Below are positions 28,113 through 41,513 of a stretch of DNA of 64,000 bases, piece after piece. The notes under the pieces were generated by a model that saw only the letters and a program-made list of their open reading frames with translations, was not told the DNA's origin and ran no database searches. Position 1 is the first letter of the stretch; every line of letters begins with the position of its first letter. Position numbers and translations under genes: made by a program. Source of the DNA: Corynebacterium haematomassiliense (GTDB lineage Bacteria > Actinomycetota > Actinomycetes > Mycobacteriales > Mycobacteriaceae); contig NZ_JACDTZ010000001.1 of the NCBI RefSeq assembly GCF_013978595.1, positions 434,001 through 498,000 on the forward strand, in the 5' to 3' direction.

Positions 28113-29704
28113 AACGCCTACTCGCGGCCATCGCCGCCTTGATGTCGCTCATGCTCGCCTCGTGCGTCTCGCTCGGCGGCGATACCTCTGGCTCCGGCTC
28201 GGGTGCAGGCTCCAGGTCTGGATCTGGCGCACCGGCGGACCTGACCATCGTCGCCGCGACCGAACTGAAGGATCTGCAGGGGTTGGTCGACCAGGCGGCG
28301 AAGGAGCTCGGCTTCTCCATCGACCTGCAGTTCCCCGGCGGCACCCTCGACAACTCGCAGACGCTCAAGCGCGGCGATTTCGACGGGGAAGTGGACGCCA
28401 CCTGGTTCGCCACCAACCGCTACGTCAACCTCATCGGCGCCTCCGACAAGTTGGACAGCGAGACGAAGATCGCCACCAGCCCCGTCGCATTCGGCGTGTG
28501 GGAGGACAGCGCCAAGCGCCTCGGCTGGGACACCACGCAGCCCACGTGGGCTGAGTTCGCCCAGGCCGCGGAGGCCGGCGAATTCAGCTTTGGCATGACC
28601 AATCCGCAGGCGTCCAACTCCGGGTTTTCCGCACTGGTAGCCGTGGCCACCGCGCTGGCGGACACCGGCGACGCGATCGCACCGGCCGATCTGGAGCGCG
28701 TCGGCCCGCGCCTCGAGCAGCTTTTCCAGGCACAATCCATGGTCTCCGGGTCCTCCGGGTGGCTGGCAGAGGCGTTCGCCAACGACCCCGAGCGTGCAGA
28801 TGCAATCGTCAACTACGAGTCCACGCTCCACCAGATGCGTCAGCAGGGCCAGCCAATCGAGGTCGTGGTCCCGGCCGACGGCGTGATCTCCGCGGATTAC
28901 CCCCTGTCCGCGCTTTCGCAGCCGGCGAATGCGGACGCGCGGGAGCGCGTCGAGAAGCTTGCGAATTGGCTCCTGGAGCACCAGCCCGACATCGCCGACA
29001 CCTTCCGCAGGCCGGTGACGCAGGTGGACAACCTGCCCGCGGAGATCGCGGACCAGCAGGTCATCGAGCTGCCGTTCCCCGCGAACGAAGGCGTGGTGAA
29101 CGAGCTCCTGTACGCCTACGACAACTCCTACCGCCAGCCCGGCACCACCACGTTTGTGCTGGACACCTCGGGTTCGATGGAGGGCCAACGCATCGCGTCG
29201 CTGAAAGACATCATGCATTCGCTTATCGACGGCTCCGCTTCCACCCTCACCGGCGACGTCTCCCTTCGCGACCGGGAGAACGTCACGCTGCAGTCCTTCG
29301 ACAGCAGGCCGAACGACCCCGTGACGGCGCGGTTCTCCCACGAGGACCCGGCGGCGGCCGCGGAGCTGACCAACTACGTGGATGGGCTCAGTGCCAGCGG
29401 CTCCACGGCGATGTACCAGACGCTGCTTGAAGCACTGCGCGAGACGGATCCGGCCGGCGGTATCCCGTCGATAGTCCTGCTCAGCGACGGCCAAGACACC
29501 GTCGGGCCCCGCTTTTCCAAGTTCAAGGAGGAATACGAGCAGCTGCCGGCCGCACAGCGGTCCGTGCCGGTGTTTGTGATCCTCTACGGCGACGCTAGCG
29601 AGTCGGAGATGCGTGAACTGGCGGAGCTGACCGGCGGCGAAGTGTTCGACGCGCTCGGCGGCGACCTCGCGGCGGCGTTTAAGGAGATCCGTGGCTTCCA
29701 ATAA
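28109..29704 (+). CDS. Lipoprotein with solute-binding-like and von Willebrand factor A domains
   Basis: 531 residues. The signal peptide ends in lipobox LASC (Cys ~19). Residues ~45-300 resemble an extracellular solute-binding protein (TWFATNRYVNLIGASDKL). The VWA domain from ~340 carries a full metal-site set: TFVLDTSGSMEG (DxSxS), SASGSTAMYQ and VLLSDGQDT. The GTG start overlaps the previous stop (GTGA). The domain pair suggests a surface protein that binds a ligand and a protein partner; no specific function is known to me. Confidence 0.8.
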   Translation: MKRLLAAIAALMSLMLASCVSLGGDTSGSGSGAGSRSGSGAPADLTIVAATELKDLQGLVDQAAKELGFSIDLQFPGGTLDNSQTLKRGDFDGEVDATWFATNRYVNLIGASDKLDSETKIATSPVAFGVWEDSAKRLGWDTTQPTWAEFAQAAEAGEFSFGMTNPQASNSGFSALVAVATALADTGDAIAPADLERVGPRLEQLFQAQSMVSGSSGWLAEAFANDPERADAIVNYESTLHQMRQQGQPIEVVVPADGVISADYPLSALSQPANADARERVEKLANWLLEHQPDIADTFRRPVTQVDNLPAEIADQQVIELPFPANEGVVNELLYAYDNSYRQPGTTTFVLDTSGSMEGQRIASLKDIMHSLIDGSASTLTGDVSLRDRENVTLQSFDSRPNDPVTARFSHEDPAAAAELTNYVDGLSASGSTAMYQTLLEALRETDPAGGIPSIVLLSDGQDTVGPRFSKFKEEYEQLPAAQRSVPVFVILYGDASESEMRELAELTGGEVFDALGGDLAAAFKEIRGFQ

Positions 29705-30341
29705 TGTTTCAGGCAACGCGTTCGCCCGCTACTTCGCGTCGCCGAAGAACCAGGTCGGGCTGGTGCTTGCCATCCTGGTGGTTGTTCTGCACCTGGTGGT
29801 GGGTATCGGTGTCTACTGGCCGGTGGCGGCGCTGGCGGCCTACGGGGCGGGCGCGGCGCTGACCCCCGCGCGCACACCCAAGGAGCTGCCCGTGGCGCCG
29901 GCGGAGCCCACCCCGGTGGTGCTGGAGCGGTCGCTGCAGGAGACCTCCAGGCGTTTGGGTGGCGCCCGCCCGCCGCGCCAGGTGATGGCCCAGGCACGTG
30001 CGCTCGAAGACACTGTCCGGTTTGTGCTCTCCGAGTGGGAGCATTTGGAACCTACCCCGGAGCACCGCCAGACGATTTGGAATGTGGTGAAGGTGTACTA
30101 CCCGGAGGTCGTCGATACGTATCTCGATGCCCCGCAGTACCGCGACGCCTCCGCAGTGCGGGTGGTCGTGGACTCGCTGACCACGCTCACCCGCGCCGCA
30201 GGACGGGTGCGGCAGGGCATCTTGGACGACAACCTGCGGGCGATGGACTCCCAAGCGCAGTTCCTGCGGGAGGAGCTCGGGGAGTTGCCCGGACTCGACG
30301 ACAGCTACCGCGGCGGCGACGGGTACGATCCGAAACCATGA
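29691..30341 (+). CDS. XpaC-like membrane protein
   Basis: 216 residues. A hydrophobic hairpin lies near residues 20-60 (VGLVLAILVVVLHLVVGIGV, YWPVAALAAYGAGAAL). A soluble helical domain follows (ALEDTVRFVLSEWEHLEPTP), then LDDNLRAMDSQAQFLREELG. The helical part resembles XpaC/5-bromo-4-chloroindolyl-phosphate-hydrolysis proteins, which often neighbour TelA-type toxic-anion proteins; no telA is present here. GTG at 29691 has AAGGAG 4 bases upstream and overlaps the end of the VWA gene by 14 bases. Confidence 0.7.
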   Translation: MASNNVSGNAFARYFASPKNQVGLVLAILVVVLHLVVGIGVYWPVAALAAYGAGAALTPARTPKELPVAPAEPTPVVLERSLQETSRRLGGARPPRQVMAQARALEDTVRFVLSEWEHLEPTPEHRQTIWNVVKVYYPEVVDTYLDAPQYRDASAVRVVVDSLTTLTRAAGRVRQGILDDNLRAMDSQAQFLREELGELPGLDDSYRGGDGYDPKP

Positions 30342-30517
30342 GTCTGGATCCGAAGCTTCTCAGCGTCCTCGCGTGCCCCAAGGACAAGGGCCCGCTGGAG
30401 TACAACCAGGAAAAGCAGCTCCTGGTCAACGAACGCCTCGGAATTGCCTATCGCATCGACGACGGCATCCCGGTTTTGCTCATCGACGAAGCAGAGCCCT
30501 ACACCCCCGCGAACTAG
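30338..30517 (+). CDS. Trm112-family small protein
   Basis: 59 residues: MSLDPKLLSVLACPKDKGPL, then an ILVN-like strand and IAYRIDDGIPVLLIDEA. This is the Trm112/YcaR pattern. Only one Cys remains of the zinc-binding set. In eukaryotes and archaea Trm112 activates methyltransferases; in bacteria its role is unclear. ATGA overlap with the previous gene; a TACGAT box 8 bases before the ATG may give an extra leaderless start. Confidence 0.85.
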   Translation: MSLDPKLLSVLACPKDKGPLEYNQEKQLLVNERLGIAYRIDDGIPVLLIDEAEPYTPAN

Positions 30518-30529
30518 AAGAAAGCGACC

Positions 30530-31792
30530 ATGACTTCCACCAACATCATTGATGAGCTGACCTGGCGAGGGCTGATCAACCAGTCCACCGACCTAGACAA
30601 CCTGCGCGAAGCCGCGCAAGCGCCGATCACCCTGTACTGCGGCTTCGACCCGACCGGCCCGTCGCTGCACGCCGGCCACCTCGTGCCGCTTCTGATGCTG
30701 CGCCGCTTCCAGGAGGCCGGCCACACACCGATCGTGCTGGCCGGCGGCGCCACCGGCATGATAGGCGATCCGCGCGACGTAGGGGAGCGGTCCATGAACT
30801 CCGCGGACACCGTGAAGGATTGGGCGGAGCGCATCTCCGGCCAGCTCAAGCGCTTCGTGCACTTCGACGGCGACAACGCCGCGAAGCTGGTCAACAACAA
30901 CGACTGGACCAAAGACCTCAGCGCGATCGAGTTCCTGCGCGACATCGGCAAGCACTTCTCCCTGTCCACCATGCTGGGCCGCGAGACGGTGAAGCGTCGC
31001 CTGGAAAACGACGGCATTTCTTACACCGAGTTCTCCTACATGTTGCTGCAGGCCAACGACTTTGTGCAGCTGCGCCGCGCGCACGACTGCATCCTGCAGA
31101 TCGGCGGCGGTGACCAGTGGGGCAACCTTGTGGCCGGCGTGGACCTGAACCGCCGCATCGACGGCGCGCAGACCCACGCGCTGACCGTTCCGCTGGTCAC
31201 CGATTCCGAGGGCAAAAAGTTTGGCAAGTCCACCGGCGGCGGGTCCCTGTGGCTCGACCCGGAGATGACCAGCCCGTACACCTGGTACCAGTACTTCGTG
31301 AACACCGCGGACGCCGACGTGATCCGCTACCTGCGGTGGTTCACCTTCCTGGACCAGGAGGAGCTCGCCCGCCTAGAGGTCGAGGTGGAGGAGCGTCCGT
31401 TCAAGCGCGAAGCGCAGCGTCGACTTGCCCAGGAAATGACCGACCTGGTCCACGGCGTAGAGGCGCGCGAGGCCGTCGAGCTCGCATCCCAGGCGCTGTT
31501 CGGCCGCGCCGAGCTTGCGGATCTGGACGAGGCGACCCTCGCCGCGTCGGTCTCCGAGACCGACGTCTTCGAGTTCTCCGGCGAGACCACCATCGTGGAT
31601 CTGCTTGTCGGCGCAGGTCTCGCGGATTCCAAGGGTGCCGCCCGCCGTTCCATCAAGGAGGGCGGCGCGTACGTGAACAACGTCCGCATCGAGGACGAGT
31701 CGTGGGCACCCACCGACAACGACTTCCTCCACGGATCCTGGCTGGTGCTTCGCCGCGGCAAGAAGAACTTCGCGGGAGCGAAGCGCGTCTAG
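30530..31792 (+). CDS. tyrS: Tyrosine-tRNA ligase
   Basis: 420 residues, a class I synthetase of the TyrRS type. The HIGH-like motif is [11 protein letters not shown], the tyrosine-site motif YMLLQANDF, the KMSKS-like motif KFGKSTGG, and the C-terminal S4 domain is [20 protein letters not shown]. Preceded by AGAAGAAAG; followed by a strong terminator. Confidence 0.96.
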   Translation: MTSTNIIDELTWRGLINQSTDLDNLREAAQAPITLYCGFDPTGPSLHAGHLVPLLMLRRFQEAGHTPIVLAGGATGMIGDPRDVGERSMNSADTVKDWAERISGQLKRFVHFDGDNAAKLVNNNDWTKDLSAIEFLRDIGKHFSLSTMLGRETVKRRLENDGISYTEFSYMLLQANDFVQLRRAHDCILQIGGGDQWGNLVAGVDLNRRIDGAQTHALTVPLVTDSEGKKFGKSTGGGSLWLDPEMTSPYTWYQYFVNTADADVIRYLRWFTFLDQEELARLEVEVEERPFKREAQRRLAQEMTDLVHGVEAREAVELASQALFGRAELADLDEATLAASVSETDVFEFSGETTIVDLLVGAGLADSKGAARRSIKEGGAYVNNVRIEDESWAPTDNDFLHGSWLVLRRGKKNFAGAKRV

Positions 31793-31813
31793 CAATCTGC
31801 TTTACGACGAGCT

Positions 31814-31854
31814 AACGCCCAGGCCCGGATTTACCATCTGGCCTGGGCGTTTTG
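31814..31854 (+). terminator. Intrinsic terminator after tyrS
   Basis: AACGCCCAGGCC (31814-31825) pairs with GGCCTGGGCGTT (31840-31851), followed by a T-rich run. Confidence 0.9.
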
Positions 31855-31881
31855 TGTTGTATCTAGCTTCGTGGTTATATA
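31852..31881 (+). promoter_or_regulatory. Candidate upstream rRNA promoter (P1)
   Basis: -35-like TTGTGT, an 18-base spacer, and TATATA (31876-31881), directly after the tyrS terminator. Confidence 0.4.
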
Positions 31882-31974
31882 TCCATCCGTTGCTTCTGAG
31901 CGGTTCGGCCGCTTGGAGGGAATGGTTTAAGTGAATAGGGGTTACGTTCTGGTTAACCGGGGTTTAACGTGAGT

Positions 31975-32004
31975 TTGACTTTTGGTTGGTTGGTTGTGTA
32001 GCTT
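31975..32004 (+). promoter_or_regulatory. Candidate main rRNA promoter (P2)
   Basis: -35 TTGACT (31975-31980), an 18-base T/G-rich spacer, and -10 TAGCTT (31999-32004). It lies about 400 bases before the 16S gene. The rest of 31793-32409 is leader with low-complexity GGTT repeats and no gene. Confidence 0.5.
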
Positions 32005-32067
32005 CTGACGAAGCCGCTTTTTCCGGCTGGGGCCGTGTTTGGTTCTGGTTGGTGGGTGTGCTGGTGT

Positions 32068-32091
32068 TGTTTGAGAACTCGATAGTGTGCC
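32068..32091 (+). promoter_or_regulatory. boxA-like antitermination element in the rRNA leader
   Basis: The element TTGAGAACTCGATAGTGTGC is repeated in near-identical form (GTGAGAACTGTATAGTGGAC) before the 23S gene. This is as expected for actinobacterial rrn antitermination sites. Confidence 0.55.
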
Positions 32092-32409
32092 AATGTACTT
32101 TTGTTGCGTGGGTGTGTTTGCCTGCCTTTTTGTGCACTGTGTGGTGTGTGCCCTGTTGTGGGTGTGTGCCGGTGGTGGCGTGGTTGAATTCCAATGATGG
32201 ATCGCGTCATCTGTTTGGTTCAGTGTGCGTGGGGTGTGGTTGAACATGTTTCACGTATATTTTTGGCCAGCCTCCTTTTTGCCCCGACGGGTTGGGGGTT
32301 GGTTGTTGAACCTTTGTAATTTTTGGATTTTGCCAGTCCAGCACTTTGTGTTGGTTGGTTTGTTTTTGGTTGGGTTTGGGCTTTTCACGGCCTGTTTCTG
32401 CTGAAACTG

Positions 32410-33934
<1,525 letters not shown>

Positions 33935-34248
33935 AGCTTTTATTTGTGTGCCCGCAGTTGTGGGTCATTGGTTGTGTGGTTGAGTCGCCGAGTGTGCGAC
34001 TGCCACGGAAGTATTTTGCCGGGTGGAGACACACCTTCAAGGTCATGGTGGCATCGTCTGGATGGTGGTGCGTCTGGCCTGTGAAGGGTTGTGCTCACAT
34101 GGTGTTGGTTGGTGGTCACACCGGTTTGCGTGACAAAAGATTATGCGTTGGTGCACTGTTGGGTGTCTGGGGCAGCACAAGGTTGTTCCTGTTGGGCCCT
34201 CATGTCGGCTGGCTGCTTGGTTGTGGTTGGTTGTGTGTGGGGGTTGTG

Positions 34249-34275
34249 TTGTGTGAGAACTGTATAGTGGACGCG
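34249..34275 (+). promoter_or_regulatory. boxA-like element in the 16S-23S spacer
   Basis: TGAGAACTGTATAGTGGACG echoes the leader element at 32068-32091. The spacer (33931-34328) has no tRNA gene that I can fold and no other gene. Confidence 0.5.
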
Positions 34276-34328
34276 AGTATCTTTCTTTTTTGTGTTTTGG
34301 TGTTTGTACCTTGATTGTTTGTGTGTCC

Positions 34329-37411
<3,083 letters not shown>

Positions 37412-37587
37412 GCATCGTCGCACACCAACCAAGGGTGTGAACACCGCGAAACGAACACAAACAAGCAAAACACTCGCGTCCACTGTGCAGTCACTGACAC
37501 AACACACCAACCCGAAGAAGTGGTTGGCCGACAAAAATTGCATACACACGCTGAACACTCAGCGCCGTGCATACCCCCACAAGGTGT

Positions 37588-37705
37588 GTCGGTGGTTGAT
37601 GGCGGCGGGGAAACGCCCGGTCCCATTCCGAACCCGGAAGCTAAGCCCGCCCGCGCCGATGGTACTGCCCCCGGGAGGGAGTGGGAGAGTAGGTTACCGC
37701 CGACC
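37588..37705 (+). rRNA. rrf: 5S ribosomal RNA
   Basis: About 118 bases closed by GTCGGTGG/CCGCCGAC. It contains CCCATTCCGAACCCGGAAGC and GGGAGAGTAGG, the standard 5S landmarks. It lies about 176 bases after the 23S end. Confidence 0.93.
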
Positions 37706-37721
37706 CAACAACTTCACACAC

Positions 37722-37760
37722 AGCACCCGCCACAATCACCTGCTTGCGGCGGGTGCTTTT
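37722..37760 (+). terminator. Intrinsic terminator of the rRNA operon
   Basis: AGCACCCGCC (37722-37731) pairs with GGCGGGTGCT (37748-37757), and TTT follows. Confidence 0.88.
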
Positions 37761-37804
37761 CTGCATGCTCACTACTCGGCCGGCGTAGCCACGCTGCTCG
37801 CGTG

Positions 37805-38335
37805 TACTCCCGCATTGCAGGCTTCCGCATTGCGGACAACCACACCCCCACCAACAATTGGTGTGCACCCACGGATTGTACGAATCAACAAAACACCCCC
37901 GCCGACGCAAAACCGACCTGGGCAAACGCGGCGGCGTCGTCGATTCGTCCACAACCGGTGCCCCGCATGGCCTCCTCGTCGCCCTCTAGCGCTTGCGGAC
38001 TTCCGCATTGCGGACAACACCGAGCTCGCCAATAATGGGTACGAACCAACCAATGAACCCGGCGGGGAAGTGGCGGTCTCGTAAATTCTGACAACGGTGA
38101 TCCACGACCTTGGGAAACAGCGGGCGAAAACCGTCCGGTCGTCAACTTCTACGAGACCACCCCAGCCCGCCGCCGTTGCGGATTTCCGCATTGCGGAGAA
38201 CACCAGTGTCACCAACAATGGGGGCAGACCCACGAATTGTACGAATCGACAACGCGCCCCACTTGCCCGATAATCCACCTGGGGAAACGTGGACCCGCCG
38301 TCGATTCGTGCACAATCGGCACCCAAATGGGCAGG
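37805..38335. repeat. Three diverged tandem repeats (~180 bp) each with a long inverted repeat
   Basis: Each unit opens with TTCCGCATTGCGGA (37823, 38001, 38184; spacing 178 and 183). Each contains a core like ACCTGGGGAAAC (37915, 38105, 38276) flanked by inverted repeats. The arms are 37874-37886 with 37942-37955, 38075-38083 with 38150-38158, and 38236-38250 with 38300-38316. Arms of the middle unit have a different sequence from the other two but still pair, suggesting selection for structure. No convincing gene lies in the 37706-38458 interval. Confidence 0.8.
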
Positions 38336-38425
38336 TTGATCCCAGATATTGACGCAGTGAGGCCGGACGGGGTGGGGGAAGGCGCAGGTGGTGGGAGCCA
38401 GATGTGCCCGGGTGCATGGCTTTCC

Positions 38426-38431
38426 TATAAT
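38426..38431 (+). promoter_or_regulatory. -10 box TATAAT for the TPR-protein gene
   Basis: A perfect TATAAT lies 27 bases before the ATG at 38459. A GGAGG ribosome site (38449-38453) lies between them. The -35 is weak. Confidence 0.55.
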
Positions 38432-38458
38432 GGTCGAGATTAGAAACGGAGGTCCCCA

Positions 38459-39502
38459 ATGGCAGATGTGGACGAAGGAAGAGGGCAGGAGCGCTCTTTC
38501 GGTGACAACGGTCGCGAGGACCGCCCGCATAGGGAGCGCGGTGGTCGTGACGCCCGCAACCGCGATGGTCAGCGCGGGGCTCGCGGAAACGACTCCGATC
38601 GCGGAGAGCGCCGGGGCGAAGGGCGCCGGGGTCAAGGTCGCGGTCGGGATGGGGACCGTCGACGTGGTGAAGGCCGAGGCGAGGGCCGAGACGGACGGCG
38701 CGGCGAGCGTCGGGGCGACGGCCGCCGTGGCGAGGGTCGCGGACGCGACGGGGACCGTCGCCGGGGTCGCGGTGGTGTGCGCCACGACCGTTCCAACCCG
38801 CGCCGCGAGGGCTTCCGCGAGGACCGCATGGTGCAGAAGGAGCTGGAGCCTGATCTGCCGCAGGGCCTGGAAATCTCCGACTTGGACCCGTCGGTGCTGC
38901 AGGATTTGAAGGTGCTGTCGAAGGATAATGCGGAGCGCGTCGCAAAGCATATGCTCATGGCGACCGACCTGCTGTACGACGACCCACAGCTTGCGCTGCA
39001 GCACGCCCGCGCCGCGAAGAACCGCGCGGGACGCGTGGGCGTGGTGCGCGAAACCAACGGTGTGGTGGCGTACCACGCCGGCGAGTGGAAGGAAGCACTG
39101 TCTGAGCTTCGTGCCGCGCGCCGAATTTCCGGCGGTCCCGGTTTGCTTGCCGTGATGGCGGACGCGGAACGCGGTCTTGGGAGGCCGGAAAAGGCACTGG
39201 AGCTCGGTCGCAGCCCCGAGGCACGCGAGTTGGACGAGGAAGGCCAGATTGAGCTGGCCATCGTTCTGGCTGGTGCACGCCACGACCTTGGGCAGCACGA
39301 CTCGGCGGTGGCGCAGTTGCAGCGACTGAACCCGTCGCTGGATTCCCAGGGTTTTGAACAGGCGCGGCTGAGCTACGCCTACGCAGATGCGCTCTTGGCC
39401 ACCGGCGAGAAGGCGGAGGCGAAGCGGTGGTTCGAGCACGTTGCCAAGATTGACGTGGACGGCATGACCGACGCGTCCGAGCGTGTGGCGGAGCTGGGCT
39501 AG
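38459..39502 (+). CDS. TPR-repeat protein with Arg/Gly-rich N-terminal region
   Basis: 347 residues. The first ~120 residues are dominated by Arg, Gly, Asp and Glu (RRGEGRGRDGDRRRG occurs with near repeats) and are probably disordered. From ~140 to the end is an alpha-helical repeat domain (ALQHARAAKNRAGRVGVVRE, HAGEWKEALSELRAARRISG, GEKAEAKRWFEHVAKIDVDG) typical of tetratricopeptide repeats. It starts an operon with the HAD phosphatase 4 bases downstream. The RG-rich head suggests RNA binding; this is inference. Confidence 0.82.
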   Translation: MADVDEGRGQERSFGDNGREDRPHRERGGRDARNRDGQRGARGNDSDRGERRGEGRRGQGRGRDGDRRRGEGRGEGRDGRRGERRGDGRRGEGRGRDGDRRRGRGGVRHDRSNPRREGFREDRMVQKELEPDLPQGLEISDLDPSVLQDLKVLSKDNAERVAKHMLMATDLLYDDPQLALQHARAAKNRAGRVGVVRETNGVVAYHAGEWKEALSELRAARRISGGPGLLAVMADAERGLGRPEKALELGRSPEARELDEEGQIELAIVLAGARHDLGQHDSAVAQLQRLNPSLDSQGFEQARLSYAYADALLATGEKAEAKRWFEHVAKIDVDGMTDASERVAELG

Positions 39503-39506
39503 AGCG

Positions 39507-40490
39507 ATGACGCTTGCGTCGTACCATGACGGCCTGCTGCTGGACCTCGACGGCACTGTCTGGTCTGGCGGTGTGGCGATTGAGCACGCGGTCGAGGCGA
39601 TTAACGCCTCCGGGCTGCCGGCGATGTACGTGACCAACAACGCTTCGCGCAGTGCCAAGGATGTCGCGGAGATGCTCCGTGCCATTGACTTGCATGCGGG
39701 TGAGGAGGACGTGCTCACGTCCGCGATGGCGGCGGTGAACATGGCGGAGCGCTACCTCGAGAAGGGGGACGCAGTCTACGTCGTGGGTGCGCCGTCGCTG
39801 CGACAGCTGGTCCAGGACTCCGGCTACCGGGTCGTGGACAGCGCCGATGATGCGCCCAAGGTGGTGCTGCACGGCCACAACTCGGACACGGGGTGGCGCG
39901 AGCTGTCGGAGGCGGCGCTGAGCCTGCAGCGCGGGGCGAAGTACCTGGCCACGAACCTGGATACGTCGCTGCCGATGGAGCGCGGCTTGATGGTTGGCAA
40001 CGGGTCCATGGTCGCGGCGGTGACCTCGGCGACCGGCGTCGTGCCTGAGGCTGCGGGCAAGCCGGAGCCGGCGATGTTCACCCAGGCGGCGAAGTCGCGG
40101 GGCATGCAGACACCGCTCGCTGTGGGCGACAGGCTGGACACCGATATTGCAGGTGGCGTCGCCGCTGGCATGCCCGCGCTGCATGTGCTGACCGGGGTTT
40201 CTGGCCCGTACGCGCTGCTGCAGGCGCCGCCCGAACACCGGCCGACGTACATCGCCGCGGACATGCGCGGACTGAGCGAGCCGACGGAGGCACTCGCCCC
40301 GGGCGCGCAGGAGGGCTTCGAGGCGCGTATCGACGGCTCCGCCATCGTCCTTTCCGGCGGCAACCCCGGCGCCTCCAGCTTGGCTGCGCTTCGGACTGCC
40401 CTCGACGTGGCGTGGCGGCAGCCCGAGCCGCCGGCCGATGTGCGCGAAGAGTCAGATGCCGCTGCGGTAGCCGTCGCGAAGTGGTGGTGA
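39507..40490 (+). CDS. HAD-superfamily hydrolase (NagD/PGP-like)
   Basis: 327 residues. HAD motif I is LLLDLDGTVWSGG, motif II YVTNNASRS, motif III/IV GKPEPAMFTQAAKS and GDRLDTDIAGGVAAGM. The type IIA cap lies between motifs II and III, as in phosphoglycolate and nitrophenyl phosphatases. Substrate unknown. ATG 39507; upstream in-frame codons belong to the end of the TPR gene. Confidence 0.9.
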   Translation: MTLASYHDGLLLDLDGTVWSGGVAIEHAVEAINASGLPAMYVTNNASRSAKDVAEMLRAIDLHAGEEDVLTSAMAAVNMAERYLEKGDAVYVVGAPSLRQLVQDSGYRVVDSADDAPKVVLHGHNSDTGWRELSEAALSLQRGAKYLATNLDTSLPMERGLMVGNGSMVAAVTSATGVVPEAAGKPEPAMFTQAAKSRGMQTPLAVGDRLDTDIAGGVAAGMPALHVLTGVSGPYALLQAPPEHRPTYIAADMRGLSEPTEALAPGAQEGFEARIDGSAIVLSGGNPGASSLAALRTALDVAWRQPEPPADVREESDAAAVAVAKWW

Positions 40491-40666
40491 CGCAGATGAG
40501 CCCTGCGCCGATTCCCCGCGACCCGCGCGCGCCCAAGGTCAGCGCCGAGGAAGTCACCGAGCGTGTCGAGTCGATTCTCGCGGAACCGACTGAAGGCCTT
40601 GCGGCAGAGGTGGACGCGCTGACCCGGGCGCACGCGGTGCTGCACGAAGCGCTGTCCGACAGATAA
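40487..40666 (+). CDS. Small conserved hypothetical protein
   Basis: About 59 residues (56 from the ATG at 40496): MSPAPIPRDPRAPKVSAEEV, then an Ala/Glu/Leu-rich helix. GTG 40487 overlaps the previous stop (GTGA), suggesting coupling. No domain is recognised. It sits between the phosphatase and tlyA in one operon. Confidence 0.7.
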   Translation: MTQMSPAPIPRDPRAPKVSAEEVTERVESILAEPTEGLAAEVDALTRAHAVLHEALSDR

Positions 40667-40688
40667 GCAACGAAAGGGGGCCGCTACC

Positions 40689-41513
40689 GTGGCACCGAAA
40701 CGCACCCGGCTCGACGCGGAGCTGGTCCGCCGCAAGATTGCGCGCTCGCGCGAGCAGGCGCAGTCGTGGATCAAGGAAGGCCGCGTCCAGGTGGGTGGCT
40801 TCACGGCAACGAAGCCGGCGACGGTGGTGGAGCCGGAAGCGTCGATCAAGGTCAACACCGACGACGTGGACGATTGGGCGTCGCGTGGTGCGCACAAGCT
40901 GCTTGGCGCGCTTGAGGTGTTTGGCGGGGGCGGGCTGGTCGTCGAGAAGCGAAAGGCGTTGGACGCTGGTGCCTCGACCGGCGGGTTTACTGATGTGCTG
41001 CTGTCGCGCGGCGCGAGCGAGGTCGTCGCGGTGGACGTGGGTTACGGCCAGCTGGTGTGGCGGCTGCAGAACGACGAGCGTGTGCGCGTGCTGGACCGCA
41101 CGAACATCCGCAACCTCACTCCGGAGATGATGGGCGGGCCGGCGGATCTTATGGTGGGCGACCTGTCGTTTATCTCGCTGAAACTAGTGCTGCCGGCGCT
41201 TGCGGAGTGCATGGTCGACGGCGCGGACATGCTGCCCATGGTCAAGCCACAATTCGAGGTAGGTAAGGACCGCCTCGGCAGCGGCGGCGTGGTGCGCTCG
41301 CCGGAGCTGCGCGCGGAGGTCACGCTGGACGTCGCGCGTTTTGCGCAGTCGCTGGGATTGTCCGTGCGCGGGGCGACGGCGTCCCCGCTGCCGGGTCCGA
41401 GCGGCAACGTGGAATACTTTCTGTGGCTGGTCAAAGACGGGGGTAAGCACAAGCTTGACGACGACGCACTGGCCGCGCTGGTCAACCGCGCGATCGAGGA
41501 AGGACCGAAGTAG
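40689..41513 (+). CDS. tlyA: TlyA-family rRNA 2'-O-methyltransferase (hemolysin-like)
   Basis: 274 residues. An N-terminal S4 RNA-binding domain (RLDAELVRRKIARSREQAQS, IKEGRVQVGG) is followed by an FtsJ-like methyltransferase with SAM motif ALDAGASTGGFTDVLLSRGA and GDLSFISLKLVLPAL. In mycobacteria TlyA methylates 16S and 23S rRNA and its loss gives capreomycin resistance. GTG start with AAAGGGGG upstream. Confidence 0.92.
   Translation: MAPKRTRLDAELVRRKIARSREQAQSWIKEGRVQVGGFTATKPATVVEPEASIKVNTDDVDDWASRGAHKLLGALEVFGGGGLVVEKRKALDAGASTGGFTDVLLSRGASEVVAVDVGYGQLVWRLQNDERVRVLDRTNIRNLTPEMMGGPADLMVGDLSFISLKLVLPALAECMVDGADMLPMVKPQFEVGKDRLGSGGVVRSPELRAEVTLDVARFAQSLGLSVRGATASPLPGPSGNVEYFLWLVKDGGKHKLDDDALAALVNRAIEEGPK

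Noticed and set aside
37805..38335. CRISPR array
   Set aside because: Only three units, about 180 bases long and diverged, no regular short repeats or spacers, and no cas genes nearby.
37772..39742. 656-codon minus-strand open frame
   Set aside because: It runs through three non-coding repeats and antisense to the RG-rich TPR gene and the phosphatase start. Composition follows the sense codons and no domain is recognisable.
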